Shown in pieces: positions 35,061 through 47,785 of a DNA stretch of 64,000 nucleotides. This DNA is from Ephydatia muelleri (taxonomy: Eukaryota; Porifera; Demospongiae; Spongillida; Spongillidae). Numbering within the stretch: position 1 is the first letter of the stretch; every line of letters starts with the position of its first letter. The notes below the pieces were generated by a model. It searched no databases. It was not told where the DNA came from and was given only the letters and a program-made list of their open reading frames with translations. A program made the position numbers and the translations under genes. The stretch lies in assembly GCA_013339895.1 (NCBI GenBank), contig JABACO010000003.1, positions 16,098,634 through 16,162,633 of the forward strand, given 5' to 3'.

Positions 35061-38018
35061 CACAAGGACTTGCTTGAAGACTTCGCAGGGTCCATAGAAC
35101 ATCTATGGACCCTGCTCATGTAGGTAAATCAAAATGGCATTAAAACACAAACCAAAATTATACACAAATGAAGAACTATCTACAATCCAGGAAAGATTTG
35201 CTATTAGACTTAAGCAGAATCCAAGGAGTGTCTACCCCACTCCTCAGACAATGCCAAAACTCCTAGCAAAACTTTCCTATTTATCATGGTTATTTACGAG
35301 TCCTTAACTGACAGAAATGATTTTAAATCCATGCTTGCATGCAACAACCATAGAGAGGGTAGAGACTCAATGGACGCTGCATGTCAGCATGAAAGTAAAA
35401 TAACTTCTGACATTTAAAGCCGCAAATAACCAAGATGTGCTCTAATAAGAACAATAGTACTTACCATCAAGTAGAAGTAGTCTTCGCAGGTTCCATCTTC
35501 AATGGAACCTGCATACCTGTATGGAGGTCAAAGCACACCAAAATTAAGCACAATGCTAATAAACGATAACTCACGATTAACTTGATTGAAGGCTTCGCAA
35601 GTTTGAAACCTGCATACCTGCAGAGAGATCAAAGCACACCAAAATTAAGCACAATGCTAATAAATCATAACTCACGATTAACTTGATTGAAGGTTTCGCA
35701 AGTTTGAAACCTGCATACCTGCAGAGAGATCAAAGCACACCAAAATTAAGCACAATGCTAATAAATGATAACTCACGATTAACTTGATTGAAAGCTTCGC
35801 AGGTTTGAAACCTGCATACCTGCAGAGAGATCAAAGCACACCAAAATTAAGCACAATGCTAATGAATGATAACTCACGATTAACTTGATTGATGGGTTCG
35901 CAGGTTTGAAACCTGCATACCTGCTTGGAGATTAAAGCACACCAAAATTAAGCACAATGCTAATAAATCATAACTCACGATTAACTTGATTGAAGGCTTC
36001 GCAAGTTTGAAACCTGCATACCTGCTTGGAGATTAAAGCACACCAAAATTAAGCACAATGCTAATAAATCATAACTCACGATTAACTTGATTGAAGGCTT
36101 CGCAAGTTTGAAACCTGCATACCTGCAGAGAGATCAAAGCACACCAAAATTAAGCACAATGCTTATAAATCATAACTCACGATTAACTTGATTGAAGGCT
36201 TCGCAAGTTTGAAACCTGCATACCTGCATGGAGATCAAAGCACACCAAAATTAAGCACAATGCTAATAACTGGTAACTCACAACGGACTTGCTTGAAGAC
36301 TTCGCAGGGTCCATAGAACATCTATGGACCCTGCTCATGTAGGTAAATCAAAATGGCATTAAAACACAAACCAAAATTATACACAAATGAAGAACTATCT
36401 ACAATCCAGGAAAGATTTGCTATTAGACTTAAGCAGAATCCAAGGAGTGTCTACCCCACCCCTCGGACAATGTCAAGACTCCTAGCAAAACTTTCCTATT
36501 TATCATGGTTATTTACAAGTCCTTAACTGACAGAAATGATTTTAAATCCATGCTTGCATGCAACAACCATAGAGAGGGTAGAGGCTCAATGGACGCTGCA
36601 TGTCAGCATGAAAGTAAAATAACTTCTGACATTTAAAGCCGCAAATAACCAAGATGTGCTCTAATATGAAAAATAGGACTTACCTATCAAGTAGAAGTAG
36701 TCTTCGCAGGTTCAATCTTCAATGGAACCTGCATACCTGTATGGAGGTCAAAGCACACCAAAATTAAGCACAATACTAATAAATGATAACTCACGATTAA
36801 CTTGATTGAAGGCTTCGCAAGTTTGAAACCTGCATACCTGCAGAGAGATCAAAGCACACCAAAATTAAGCACAATGCTAATAAATCATAACTCACGATTA
36901 ACTTGATTGAAGGCTTCGCAGGTTTGAAACCTGCATACCTGCAGAGAGATCAAAGCACACCAAAATTAAGCACAATGCTAATAAACGATAACTCACGATT
37001 AACTTGATTGAAGGCTTCGCAGGTTTGAAACCTGCATACCTGCATGGAGATCAAAGCACACCAAAATTAAGCACAATGCTAATAAATGATAACTTACGAT
37101 TAACTTGATTGAAGGCTTCGCAAGTTTGAAACCTGCATACCTGCAGAGAGATCAAAGCACACCAAAATTAAGCACAATGCTAATAAATCATAACTCACGA
37201 TTAACTTGATTGAAGGCTTCGCAAGTTTGAAACCTGCATACCTGCAGAGAGATCAAAGCACACCAAAATTAAGCACAATGCTAATAAATGATAACTCACG
37301 ATTAACTTGATTGAAGGCTTCGCAGGTTTGAAACCTGCATACCTGCATGGAGATCAAAGCACACCAAAATTAAGCACAATGCTAATAACTGGTAACTCAC
37401 AACGGACTTGCTTGAAGACTTCGCAGGGTCCATAGAACATCTATGGACCCTGCTCATGTAGGTAAATCAAAATGGCATTAAAACACAAGCCAACATTATA
37501 CACAAATGAAAAACTATCTACATTCTAGGAAAGATTTGCTATTAGACTTAAGCAGAATCCAAGGAGTGTCTACCCCACCCCTCGGACAATGCCAAGACTC
37601 CTAGCAAAACTTTCCTATTTATCATGGTTATTTACAAGTCCTTAACTGACGGAAATGATTTTAAATCCATGCTTGCATGCAACAATCATAGAGAGGGTAG
37701 AGGCTCAATGGACTGCTGCATGTCAGCATGAAAGTAAAATAACTTCTGACATTTAAAGCCGCAAATAACCAAGATGTGCTCTAATAAGAACAATAGTACT
37801 TACCATCAAGTAGAAGTAGTCTTCGCAGGTTCCATCTTCAATGGAACCTGCATATCCTGTATGGAGAGTCAAAGCACACCAAAATTAAGCACAATGCTAA
37901 TAAATCATAACTCACGATTAACTTGATTGAAGGCTTCGCAAGTTTGAAACCTGCATACCTGCAGAGAGATCAAAGCACACCAAAATTAAGCACAATGCTA
38001 ATAAATGATAACTCACGA

Positions 38019-38276
38019 TTAACTTGATTGAAGGCTTCGCAAGTTTGAAACCTGCATACCTGCAGAGAGATCAAAGCACACCAAAATTAAGCACAATGCT
38101 AATAAATGATAACTCACGATTAACTTGATTGAAGGCTTCGCAAGTTTGAAACCTGCATACCTGCATGAGAGATCAAAGCACACCAAAATTAAGCACAATG
38201 CTAATAACTGGTAACTCACAACGGACTTGCTTGAAGACTTCGCAGGGTCCATAGAACATCTATGGACCCTGCTCAT
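38019..38276 (-). other. Longest frame across array modules; not a supported gene
   Basis: This 85-residue frame crosses the end module and two monomers, and shows what the modules encode if unspliced: YAGFKLAKPSIKLI per monomer and a Cys/Lys-rich piece from the end module. Between them lie hydrophobic translations of the putative introns (LLALCLILVCFDL). The hydrophobic parts could mimic membrane segments by chance. Listed only to document the translation. Confidence 0.2.
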
Positions 38277-39240
38277 GTAGGTAAATCAAAATGGCATTAA
38301 AACACAAACCAAAATTATACACACATGAAGAACTATCTACAATCCAGGAAAGATTTGCTATTAGACTTAAGCAGAATCCAAGGAGTGTCTACCCCACCCC
38401 TCGGACAATGCCAAGACTCCTAGCAAAACTTTCCTATTTATCATGATTATTTACGAGTCCTTAACTGACAGAAATGATTTTCAATCCATGCTTGCATGCA
38501 ACAACCATAGAGAGGGTAGAGGCTCAATGGACGCTGCATGTCAGCATGAAAGTAAAATAACTTCTGACATTTAAAGACGCAAATAACCAAGATGTGCTCT
38601 AATAAGAACAATAGGACTTACCATCAAGTAGAAGTAGTCTTCACAGGTTCCATCTTCAATGAAACCTGCATACCTGTATGGAGGTCAAAGCACACCAAAA
38701 TTAAGCGCAATGCTAGTAAATGATAACTCACGATTAACTTGATTGAAGGCTTCGCAAGTTTTAAACCTGCATACCTGCATGGAGATCAAAGCAAACCAAA
38801 ATTAAGCACAATGCCAATAACTGGTAACTCACAACAGACGTGCTTGAAGATATCGCAGGGTCCATAGAACATCTATGGACCCTGCTCATGTAGGTAAATC
38901 AAAATGGCATTAAAACACAAACCAAAATTATACACAAATGAAGAACTATCTATAATCCAGGAAAGATTTGCTATTAGACTTAAGCAGAATCCCAGGAGTG
39001 TCTACCCCACTCCTCAGACAATGCCAAGACTCCTAGCAAAACTTTCCTATTTATCATGATTAGTTACGAGTCCTTAACTGACGGATATGATTTTATAACC
39101 ATTCTGGTTGCAGCTACCAATGAAAGGGTAGACAGTCAATGGACGCTGCATGTCAGTATGAAGATAAAATAACTTTCGACACTTTTAGCTGCAAATTATT
39201 AGGAGGCTCTTATAAGAAAAAGGACTTAACATCATGTTAA

Positions 39241-40140
39241 AAGTTGCTGGACGTAGTCATCGTAGGAACCTGCATACCTGCATGGAGGCAAAAGCACTCG
39301 AATAATCAATTAATAAATCGAATATCAGTGACACCTTACGCTCGAATTGCTAGAACTTTTGCGGTAATTATAGATTAATTGCATTCCTGGAGGATGTAGA
39401 AAGAAATCGGTTTTCACAAGATATAGTCCCTACAGTTACACTATAGTCTGGAATGATCATCACGTGGTCTTGTGAAACTATTAATTATGCTCGTAACAGT
39501 TGCAGATATCCCACAAAGCTCGAGACGTTCAGTTAGAAGACTTGAAGTCGTGACCCGATTAATCAGCCGCCCGATCTATCGTGTGAAGTAGTTCCTGAAG
39601 ATGCAGTGATGGCACTAGATTTACCCAGTAGCAGTTCAAACAAGTTGTGCAACATGAAGACAGCATAGAATGCATGGGATGAGCGTTCTGGTGGCATCCA
39701 ATGTAGTGACGTAGTTGGTATGTTAATATTATAACAAACACAAACGCACGCAAACACACAAATACGTGTACTGTTATTTCAATTTTATATTACTACAATT
39801 AACTTTATCCATAGCTAGCCAGCATTCATAAAATGTTCTCCGTCGGCGTTCGCTTATGACGTACCTTGTCCCCGACAGTCACATGTGACGTAAGCAAGCA
39901 CACCCCACGACATACACCTTATTATCGCTCATACGTTATCCCAACGGGAAAAGGTCAACAAATGGTTTTTGAGCCAAACGACAAATAGCTTGAAGAACTG
40001 CCTGACCCCAACTTACCATACGCTAGGTATGTAACTAATACAAACATTCGCATGAAAATACACATAAATTTTAATTGCAGTAGTATAGTAATTATAAATG
40101 TAGAAGTAGCATACATAATTATTGTAACTGATGGGGAACT
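39241..40140. other. Unique sequence interrupting the array
   Basis: About 900 bases without monomer or linker similarity, preceded by one decayed start module (CATCGTAGGAACCTGCATACC). Two overlapping frames at 39559-39759 are unremarkable. No target-site signature or element ends were identified, so whether it is inserted DNA or original host sequence is open. Confidence 0.4.
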
Positions 40141-43100
40141 TGCGTAACGAGGAAAGATTTGCTATTAGTCTTAGGCAGAATCCAAGGAGTGTCTACCCCA
40201 CCCCTCGGACAATGCCAAGACTCCTAGCAAAACTTTCCCATTTATCATGGTTATTTACGAGTCCTTAACTGACAGAAATGATTTTAAATCCATGCTTGCA
40301 TGCAACAACCATAGAGAGGGTAGAGACTCAATGGACGCTGCATGTCAGCATGAAGATAAAATAACCCCCGAAATTCAAGGCTGCAAATAACCAACAAACT
40401 TACTAATAAGTGAAAGTTCATTGCAGTAACATCGTAATTATAAATTTTGAAGTAGCATACATGATTATAATAAATACCTGAAATAGCCAAAGTGTGCCTA
40501 GATGATGTAATAGATACTAATTTCATTGACACTTTCAAAATATTGATGTAGTATGAAGTACAAAATATATGACAACCCATAATGGTCTCCCATAATGGTT
40601 TGCATGACCTTAACCTGCATGGCTGTATGGAGGTTAAACTACCCCAAAATTAAGCACAATTTTAGTAAATGATAACTCACTACCAAAGTGCTTGAAGACT
40701 CACAGGGTCCATAGAACATGTATGAACCTGCATACTTTCATGAAGATCAAAGAACTTGGTGCCCAGCATTTAAACCAAAAGTTAAACACTTGGAACTTGC
40801 TGAAATTAATAAGCTCTCGAATGACAGAAATTATGTTCTAGCATGCAGATACAAATAAGAAGGTAGACACTCAATTGTCAGCATGAAGATAAAAGAACCC
40901 CCTAAATTCAAGACAGCAAATAACCAAGCCCAAATAAAAACACTATTTAATTAATGTTAACTCACAACCAACGTGCTTGAATAATTCGCAGGGTGGTAGC
41001 CTGCTTACCAGCATGGAGGTAAAGCACACCAAATGTAAGCACAATTTAATAAATGGTAGTAACACAAATGTACTTGTTTGAAGACTTCGCATGGTCCATC
41101 TGCTTATGAAGGTCAAAGTGAGAATTATAAAATAATAGTGATTTTGCCTAACTTGAGGAAAGATTTGCTATTAGACTTAAGCAGAATCCAAGGAGTGTCT
41201 ACCCCACCCCTCGGACAATGCCAAGACTCCTAGCAAAACATTCCTATTTATCATGATTATTTACGAGTCCTTAACTGACGGAAATGATTTTAAATCCATG
41301 CTGACTGCAGCTACCAAAGAGAGAGTAGACACTCAATGGATGCTGCATTTCAGCAGAACAATAAAATAACTCCCAAAATTCAAGGCTGCAAATAACCAAC
41401 AAACTTTAATAAGTTAAAGTTCATTGTAGTAACATCGTAAATTTAAATGTAGTAGCATAAATGATTATAACAAATGACTGATATAGCTAGACGATGCAGT
41501 ATTGCTAATTTTATTGGCACTTTCTAACTATTAATTATGGCAACCCATAATGGTCTCCCAGAATAGCTTGCATGACCTTAACCTGCATGCCTGTATGGAG
41601 GTTAAAGTACCCCAAAATAAAGCACAACTTTAGTAAATGATAACTCACTACCAAATTGATTGAAGACTTGCAGGGTCCATGGAACATGTATGAACCTGCA
41701 TACTGTCATGACAATCAAAGAACATGGCAGTAAATAAACCAAAAATTAGACACAGAGGAACTTGCTGTAATTAATTCTGCAACCATGCTAGCATGCAGTT
41801 ACCAAAGAGTAGGGTAGACACTCAATTGACGCTGCATGTCAGCATGAAGATAAAATAACCCTCAAAATTCAAGACCGGAAATAACCATGCCTAAATTACG
41901 GCACAATGTAATAAATGGTAATTCACAGACTTTGCGTGAAGACTTTACAGGGCCGTAGCGTGCTTACCTACATGGAGGAAAAGCACACCAAATGTAAGCA
42001 CAATTTAATAAATGGTAACACAAACGTACTGCTTGAAGACGTCACATGGTCCATCTGCTTATGAAGGTCAAAGTAAATAAACTGAGAATTATAAAATAAC
42101 AGTGAACTTGCCTAACTTGAGAAAAGATTTGCTATAAATCTTTAGCAGAATCCAAGGAGTGTCTACCCCACCCCTCGGACAATGCCAAGACTCCTAGCAA
42201 AATTTTCCTATTCATCATGGTTATTTACAAGTCCTTAACTGACGGAAATGATTTTAAATCCATGCTGGCATGCAACAACCAAAGAGAGGGTAGAGACTCA
42301 ATGGACGCTGCATGTCAGCATGAAAGTAAAATAACTTCTGACATTTAAAGCCGCAAATAACCAAGATGCTCTAATAAGAAAAATAGGACTTGCCATCAAG
42401 TAGAAGTAGTCTTCGCAGGTTTCAATGGAACCTGCATACCTGCTTGGAGATTAAAGCACACCAAAATTAAGCACAATGCTAATAAATGATAACTCACGAT
42501 TAACTTGATTGAAGGCTTCGCAGGTTTGAAACCTGCATACCTGCATGGAGATCAAAGCACACCAAAATTAAGCACAATGCTAATAACTGGTAACTCACAA
42601 CGGACTTGCTTGAAGACTTCGCAGGGTCCATAGAACATCTATGGACCCTGCTCATGTAGGTAAATCAAAATGGCATTAAAACACAAACCAACATTATACA
42701 CAAATGAAGAACTATCTAAAATCCAGGAAAGATTTGCTGTAAGTCTTAAGCAGAATCCCAGGAGTGTCTACCCCACCCCTCGGACAATGCCAAGACTCCT
42801 AGCAAAACTTTCCTATTAATCATGGTTATCTGACAGAAATGATTTTAAAACCATGCTGGCATGCAGTTACCAAAGAGAGGGTAGACAATCAATTGACGCT
42901 GCATGTCAGCATGAAGATAAAATAACCCCCAAAATTCAAGACAGCAAATAATCAAACCCAAATTAAAGCACAATGTTAATAAATGGTAACTCACAATCGA
43001 CTTGCATGAAGGTTTCACAGGGTCATAGACTGCTTACCTACCTGGAAGTAAAGCACCCCAAAAGTAAGCACAATTTAATAAATGGTAACACAGACGCCCA

Positions 43101-44440
43101 AAGTAAAGCACAATGTAAATAAACTGTAACTCACAACCAACATGCTTGAATAATTTGCAGGGTCGTAGGATGCTTACCAACATAGAGGAAAAGCACACCA
43201 AATGTAGGCACAATTTAATAAATGGTAACATGAATGTACTTGAAGACTTCACATGGTCCTTCTGCTTAAGAAGCAAATAAACTGAGAATTTTTAAATAAC
43301 AGTGAACTTGCCTAACATGAGGAAAAATTTGCTACAAATCTTACCACGATTCCTAGCAAAATTTCCTATTTCTCATGATTATTTACATGTCCTTGAATGA
43401 CAGAAATTAATTTAAAACCATGCTTGCATGCAGCTACCAATGAGAGGGTAGACTGCTGCATGTCAGCATGAAGATAAAATAACCCCCGAAATTCAAGACT
43501 GCAAATAACCAACAAACTTTAATAAGTAAAAGTTCATTGTAGTAGCATAGTAATTTTAAATATAGAAGTAGCATACATGATTATAAAAAATAACTGAAAT
43601 AGCCAAAGTATGACTAGATGATGCAATATTGCTAATTTAATTGGCGCTTTCAAAATATTGATGTAATATGAATTACAAAAATTATGACAACCGGCCCTGG
43701 TCGATTTCACGACCTTAACCTGCATGGATATATGGAGGTTAAAGTACTCCGAAATTAAGCACAATTTTAGGAAGTTAAACACTGTGGGACTTGTTGAAAT
43801 TAATTATAAAACCATGCTAGCCTGCACTTACCAATGAGAAGGTAGACACTCAATTTACACTGCATGTCAGCATGAAGATAAAAGAACCCTCAGAATTCAA
43901 GACAGCAAATAACCAAGCCTAAATTAAAGCACCATTTAATCAATGTTAACTCACAACTAACGTGCTTGAGTAATTTGCAAGGTCGTAGCATGCTTATATA
44001 CATGGAGGAAAAGCACACCAAATGTAAGCACAATTTAATAAATGGTAACACAAATCTACTTGTTTGAAGACTTCGCATGGTCAAAGTAAATAAACTGAGA
44101 ATTATAAAATAACTGTGAACTTGCCTAACTTGAGGAAAGATTTGCTGTAAATCTTGAGCAGAATCCAAGGAGTGTCTACCCCACCCCTCGGACAATGCCA
44201 AGACTCCTAGCAAAACTTTCCTATTCATCATGATTATTTACGAGTCCTTAACTGACGGAAATTAATTTAAAACCATGCTGGCTGCAGCTACCAAAGAGAG
44301 GGTAGACACTCAATGGATGCTGCATGTCAGCATGAAGATTTTTAAAAAACCAAAATTCAAGGCTGCAAATAACCAACCGCAATTTAAAGCACAATTTTAT
44401 AAATGTGTAGAAGCCAAATATAAATCAAAATATAAATAAA
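40141..44440. repeat. Degenerate part of the tandem array
   Basis: Linker copies recur near 40151, 41157, 42123, 42726, 43320 and 44133, some (GGAGTGTCTACCCCACCCCTC) nearly identical to the left part. The monomers between are few and diverged (TAGCCTGCTTACCAGCATGG, GGTCGTAGCATGCTTA), except for one fresh block at 42370-42700 with a start module, one monomer and an end module. Linkers are better conserved than monomers here. Confidence 0.85.
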
Positions 44441-44507
44441 TCCTACAGGTTAATAATAGACATAATACATCAATTTCATGCATACTTGTATATAAGCACC
44501 GTAACAT

Positions 44508-47500
44508 CTATTTTGGCCTTAGACACCTTGTTAGGGTCAGGTTTAAGCGAACATAAATGTCAGCTGTTGCCTTTGATTTTGACACACTGTGGCCTGCAGC
44601 AAGTAGAGAGGCTAGGCGGGAAAATGTCTCCTGGGCCTCCACCCCCCAATTCCCATAGGTTTCTACAGCCAATGGAACACAGGTCCACCCCAGCTCAAAG
44701 CACTTAGGGTCGTTAGCAACATGTTTGCGAGACTCTGCGGCTACTGCAGCTGCTCCAGCTATTGAACAGGACTCATCAAGGATGGCAGGATTAAGTGGGG
44801 ATGTCACTGTTATATTCAAAGCTGCGGGCAAACCCTTTTCCCATCTTGTTACCAGGACATCTGCTGGGCGTGAGCGGCTATTATCATGTGTAAGGCCATA
44901 GCCCGCCTCTACTGTGACTCCCATGTGGGCCTGACAAAAAAGGTTAGCCACAAGATCCCGCAACAGGTTATGTCGAGTCACTAAATCACCTCCATGAGTG
45001 CATGGGGTAGTATGGTGCCCAAGTGGATCCAGGGCTTTCTGAGAGCAAACAGGACACAGAGAACCACCAGAGGTATCCAACCCTAACCACTACCTTATAG
45101 AGGCATGAAGCTCATTAGGTTCAAGGTGCAAACCCAAGGCCAGAGATGGAGTCATGGGAAGCCGAAACAGATAGTAGGCGAGCTCTGTCTGCCATAGAGG
45201 AAGCCCCTAACAAAGAATTAAAAAGGTGGCATTCCAATTTCTTAGACAGAGAACGCTGAGTAACAGGTGTTGATGATACTGCTTCTGCTGTGATTGCATC
45301 TGATGTAGAGACCTGATCGTTGAACTGAATGATGGCCTGTTGCAGATGTACATTATCAGCATTGCTACAACCAGATGTTGATAATGAAGCTATAAATGCT
45401 GCGCATGAGTGGTGGGATAGAGAGCGCAGACCAAGGCCCCCAAAACCTAAGCTAAGCTGAGAAGCACCTTCTGACTTCTTCATCAAACAGCTTCAAAGAA
45501 CCTGCCAGACTTGATGGGGTGGCCCTAGCCAGGTGGACCAATCTGCAATAGCTGCCACACAAACGCAAGAGAGACAAGGCCACATGTGGGTCAACTGCTG
45601 CTACATCTACCAAGGAAGACAGAAGTTTCCTGGCATCAGCAGACTTCCCAGCAATAAAATTTGAACAATACAGGTAATCACCTATCGAGGCACCCAGAAT
45701 TTCAAGGTTAGGATGGTGTGAAAACTTGACTGCAGGTGGGAACATTGAATTACCAAAGTGAATGAAGAGCTCACATTTCGCCAAGTTGATGTGAATGCCC
45801 AGAGAAGGACCCAGCTCTTCAATGAGTGAAAGTGCCCGTAACAAAGCTGAGCACTTTCCAGTGAGGACCCCGTCATCAAGATACCAAGCCTGAAATAGCA
45901 CTTGTATGCAATCATCATCAGCATGCTTGATATCAGCCTTTGGAGTACCAAAGAAAACAGCAATGGACCAAGGAAGTCACCCTTCCCAGTCTCCAACGAA
46001 TAATGACCAAGCTGGTGCCACAAAAGGGAGCGTGTACCATAGCACCATGTAACCGAGGGCAGAATTTCAGGAAAGGATGTGGCATATTCATCAAGAACTG
46101 CTTGTCTTGAAACAAGGTTAAAAGCGTTCTGCATATCTATTTTGAAGACCACAATATCCTCTTCCATCCAATAGTCCTCAATGCTTTTTCTCAGGCCGTG
46201 GATAATCTTTTCAGAGCCTGAACTGCAGGCAACTCCCAGTTGAAGGGGCTGGAAAAGATCAGAAGCTTTGTCCTTGACCAGAGCACAAATGCACTTTCCA
46301 GTGAGCCTCCTTAAAGATTCTCCCACTGCTATGGGTCTAATATCTGGGGGGGCTTCCATCTTTCAGTTTAATTAATGTTCCTCCGGCCAAAAACCTTGCC
46401 ACCATTGGAGGTGCTTTTCCTGAAGCAAGGAGATTTACAATGTCCCTGAGAGTAGCACATATGGGTGTTGCGATTGGGATAAGAGCAGCATCCAGTAAAT
46501 GTTGTATGCGCAGCCCAGACGGACCCACTGCAGTGCCTTTTGGGAAAGAGCGAAGAGTAGACAAGATATCAAAGCCCGGTCCAACAGAAATAGGAATAGT
46601 ATTCACATTAGGGGCTACACGGGGAGGACAGCTTGGGTGCTTAGACTGCAGCAATTGCCAGGTGGCATCATTGTTGGGAGCTAACCCATTCGACTCCAGA
46701 ACTTTGCATGCTTTACCGAACAAGCTGGCTCTTCCCAATGAGATAGCATGAGCAATCAAATCTCGGTTGAGTTTAGCTGCCTGGTCATGAGGTTGATGGT
46801 TTTCCTTTTGGTTGTTTTTGGCAAGGCTCCAGAGAGTCCCAAACTCATTTTTGGATCATAAACTACATAGAAAGTCTACTGAAGTAGGCACATCATGGCG
46901 ACCTCTGCGTTTACGTGAAGGTAGGACACACTTAGGGAGCATGAAAAGTTTTAACCAAGCTTGTTCTGAGTTCTCCAGTAGTACTTGTTTTATTGTGGCT
47001 GAGAGAACCCGAGCAAATGAAGGTCTTGATTTCTTTGGGACAAACCGTAAGGTAAGCTGACACACCTCCTCAAAAGAGGGAAGGTTTGGATTTGGTTCAC
47101 TTTGGCTACATGATACCAGAGAAGGAGTATCCACTGGATTAGAAGTAGGGAGAGCTCTACCCTTGCAGCGTTGGGAGCGGGAGGAAGATCTTGAGTTTGC
47201 AACCAGCTGGTGACAGGATGCACAGCAATATACGTCTTGTTCCTCTAACCAAAAGTTAGGAATAGCACCAGGGAAATTGCCTTTGACATGGAGTGTCATA
47301 TGGGATCACCACATGGTTGGGGCAAGCAACTCTTGGCATCCTACAACAATACACTGTTTTCTAGTTTGGGTCCTAACAGCTTCACATGGCCTGGAGCTTG
47401 GAATTGATCCAGGGATAGCCACCTCAACAGGCCCAAGGGTCTGCTGGGATAGCGTAAGGGTTGAACAGATGGGAGAGATTCCTGCTGTTCTGTGGGTGAA

Positions 47501-47587
47501 GCTAGAAACGGACTTGAGGGTAGGGAAGGAGAGGGACAGAATGATGAAGAAAGTGTGGAGGTGGCTGTGTAAAAACAGTGCGGACAA
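44508..47587 (-). pseudogene. Reverse-transcriptase element with C2H2 head and nuclease-like tail
   Basis: Minus-strand order: N-terminal zinc finger (CIVVGC...H-X3-H) around 47300, interrupted by an in-frame TGA, with a second Cys pair (YCCASC); WLKLFMLPKCVLPS; then 46759-46337 the start of the RT domain (FPKGTAVGPSGLRIQHLL); RPIAVGESLRRLTGKC; FKIDMQNAFNLVSR; a degenerate QGDP region; the catalytic YLDDG at about 45885; a connection region; then 45080-44508 a CPVCSQ...H...C knuckle, RPADVLVTRW and ALNITVTSPL, a PD-(D/E)XK-like tail. At least four frame changes and two stops. The overall plan resembles R2/NeSL-type elements with restriction-like endonuclease, but clade assignment needs phylogeny. 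It sits directly against the end of the tandem array. Confidence 0.8.
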
Positions 47588-47699
47588 AGGTAGGATATAT
47601 CCTGGGGAGGGAAGCTCTGGTGGAGGTCGAATGGGGCCTTCCGATGTCGATTGGGAGCACGAATGGTTAGAAGATGGGGAGAGGACCCCGTTCTGGTGA

Positions 47700-47785
47700 T
47701 ATAGGTGCAGGGTAGTCTCGTACCCAGACCCACACTCGCAGTAGCGGATGGATTACATCACCGCTACGCGAGAAATGGGTCTGGT
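47700..47785. mobile_element. Fragment of the GGATTACATCAC inverted-repeat family
   Basis: GTAGTCTCGTACCCAGACCCA and GGATTACATCACCGCTACGCG also occur at 53750-53900 (as an inverted pair) and, inverted, at 54979-55020. It abuts the 5' end of the reverse-transcriptase element. Confidence 0.5.

Larger units (their letters stand above)
31890..39240. repeat. Hierarchical tandem array, well-conserved part
   Basis: Seven blocks. Each has, in plus order, a start module (GTAGAAGTAGTCTTCGCAGG; hairpin GCAGGTTCCA...TGGAACCTGC), a run of 101-bp monomers, an end module (hairpin GCAGGGTCCATAG AACAT CTATGGACCCTGC), and a roughly 350-bp linker (GAAAGATTTGCTATTAGACT, GGAGTGTCTACCCCAC). Monomer counts per block are 1, 4, 14, 7, 6, 3 and 1. 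The last monomer before the end module nearly always has CTGCATGGAG instead of CTGCAGAGAG. Minus-strand splice-like motifs recur: CTGCAG|GTATGCAGG and TTAATC|GTGAGT in monomers, GATG|GTAAGT in start modules, CCGTT|GTGAGT in end modules. No long reading frame spans it. Confidence 0.95.

Noticed and set aside
31890-39240. CRISPR-like array
   Set aside because: Repeats are 101 bp and contiguous with no unique spacers, in a clearly eukaryotic context; the variable parts are module variants, not spacers.
43890-44231. 113-residue minus frame as a secreted protein gene
   Set aside because: It merges array linker and degenerate monomer sequence; other linker copies break the same frame, so a gene is not supported, although the short ATG-led hydrophobic start is noted.
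46440-47699. Plus-strand frames at 46440-46751 and 47277-47699
   Set aside because: Antisense shadows of the reverse-transcriptase element, whose motifs are clear on the minus strand.
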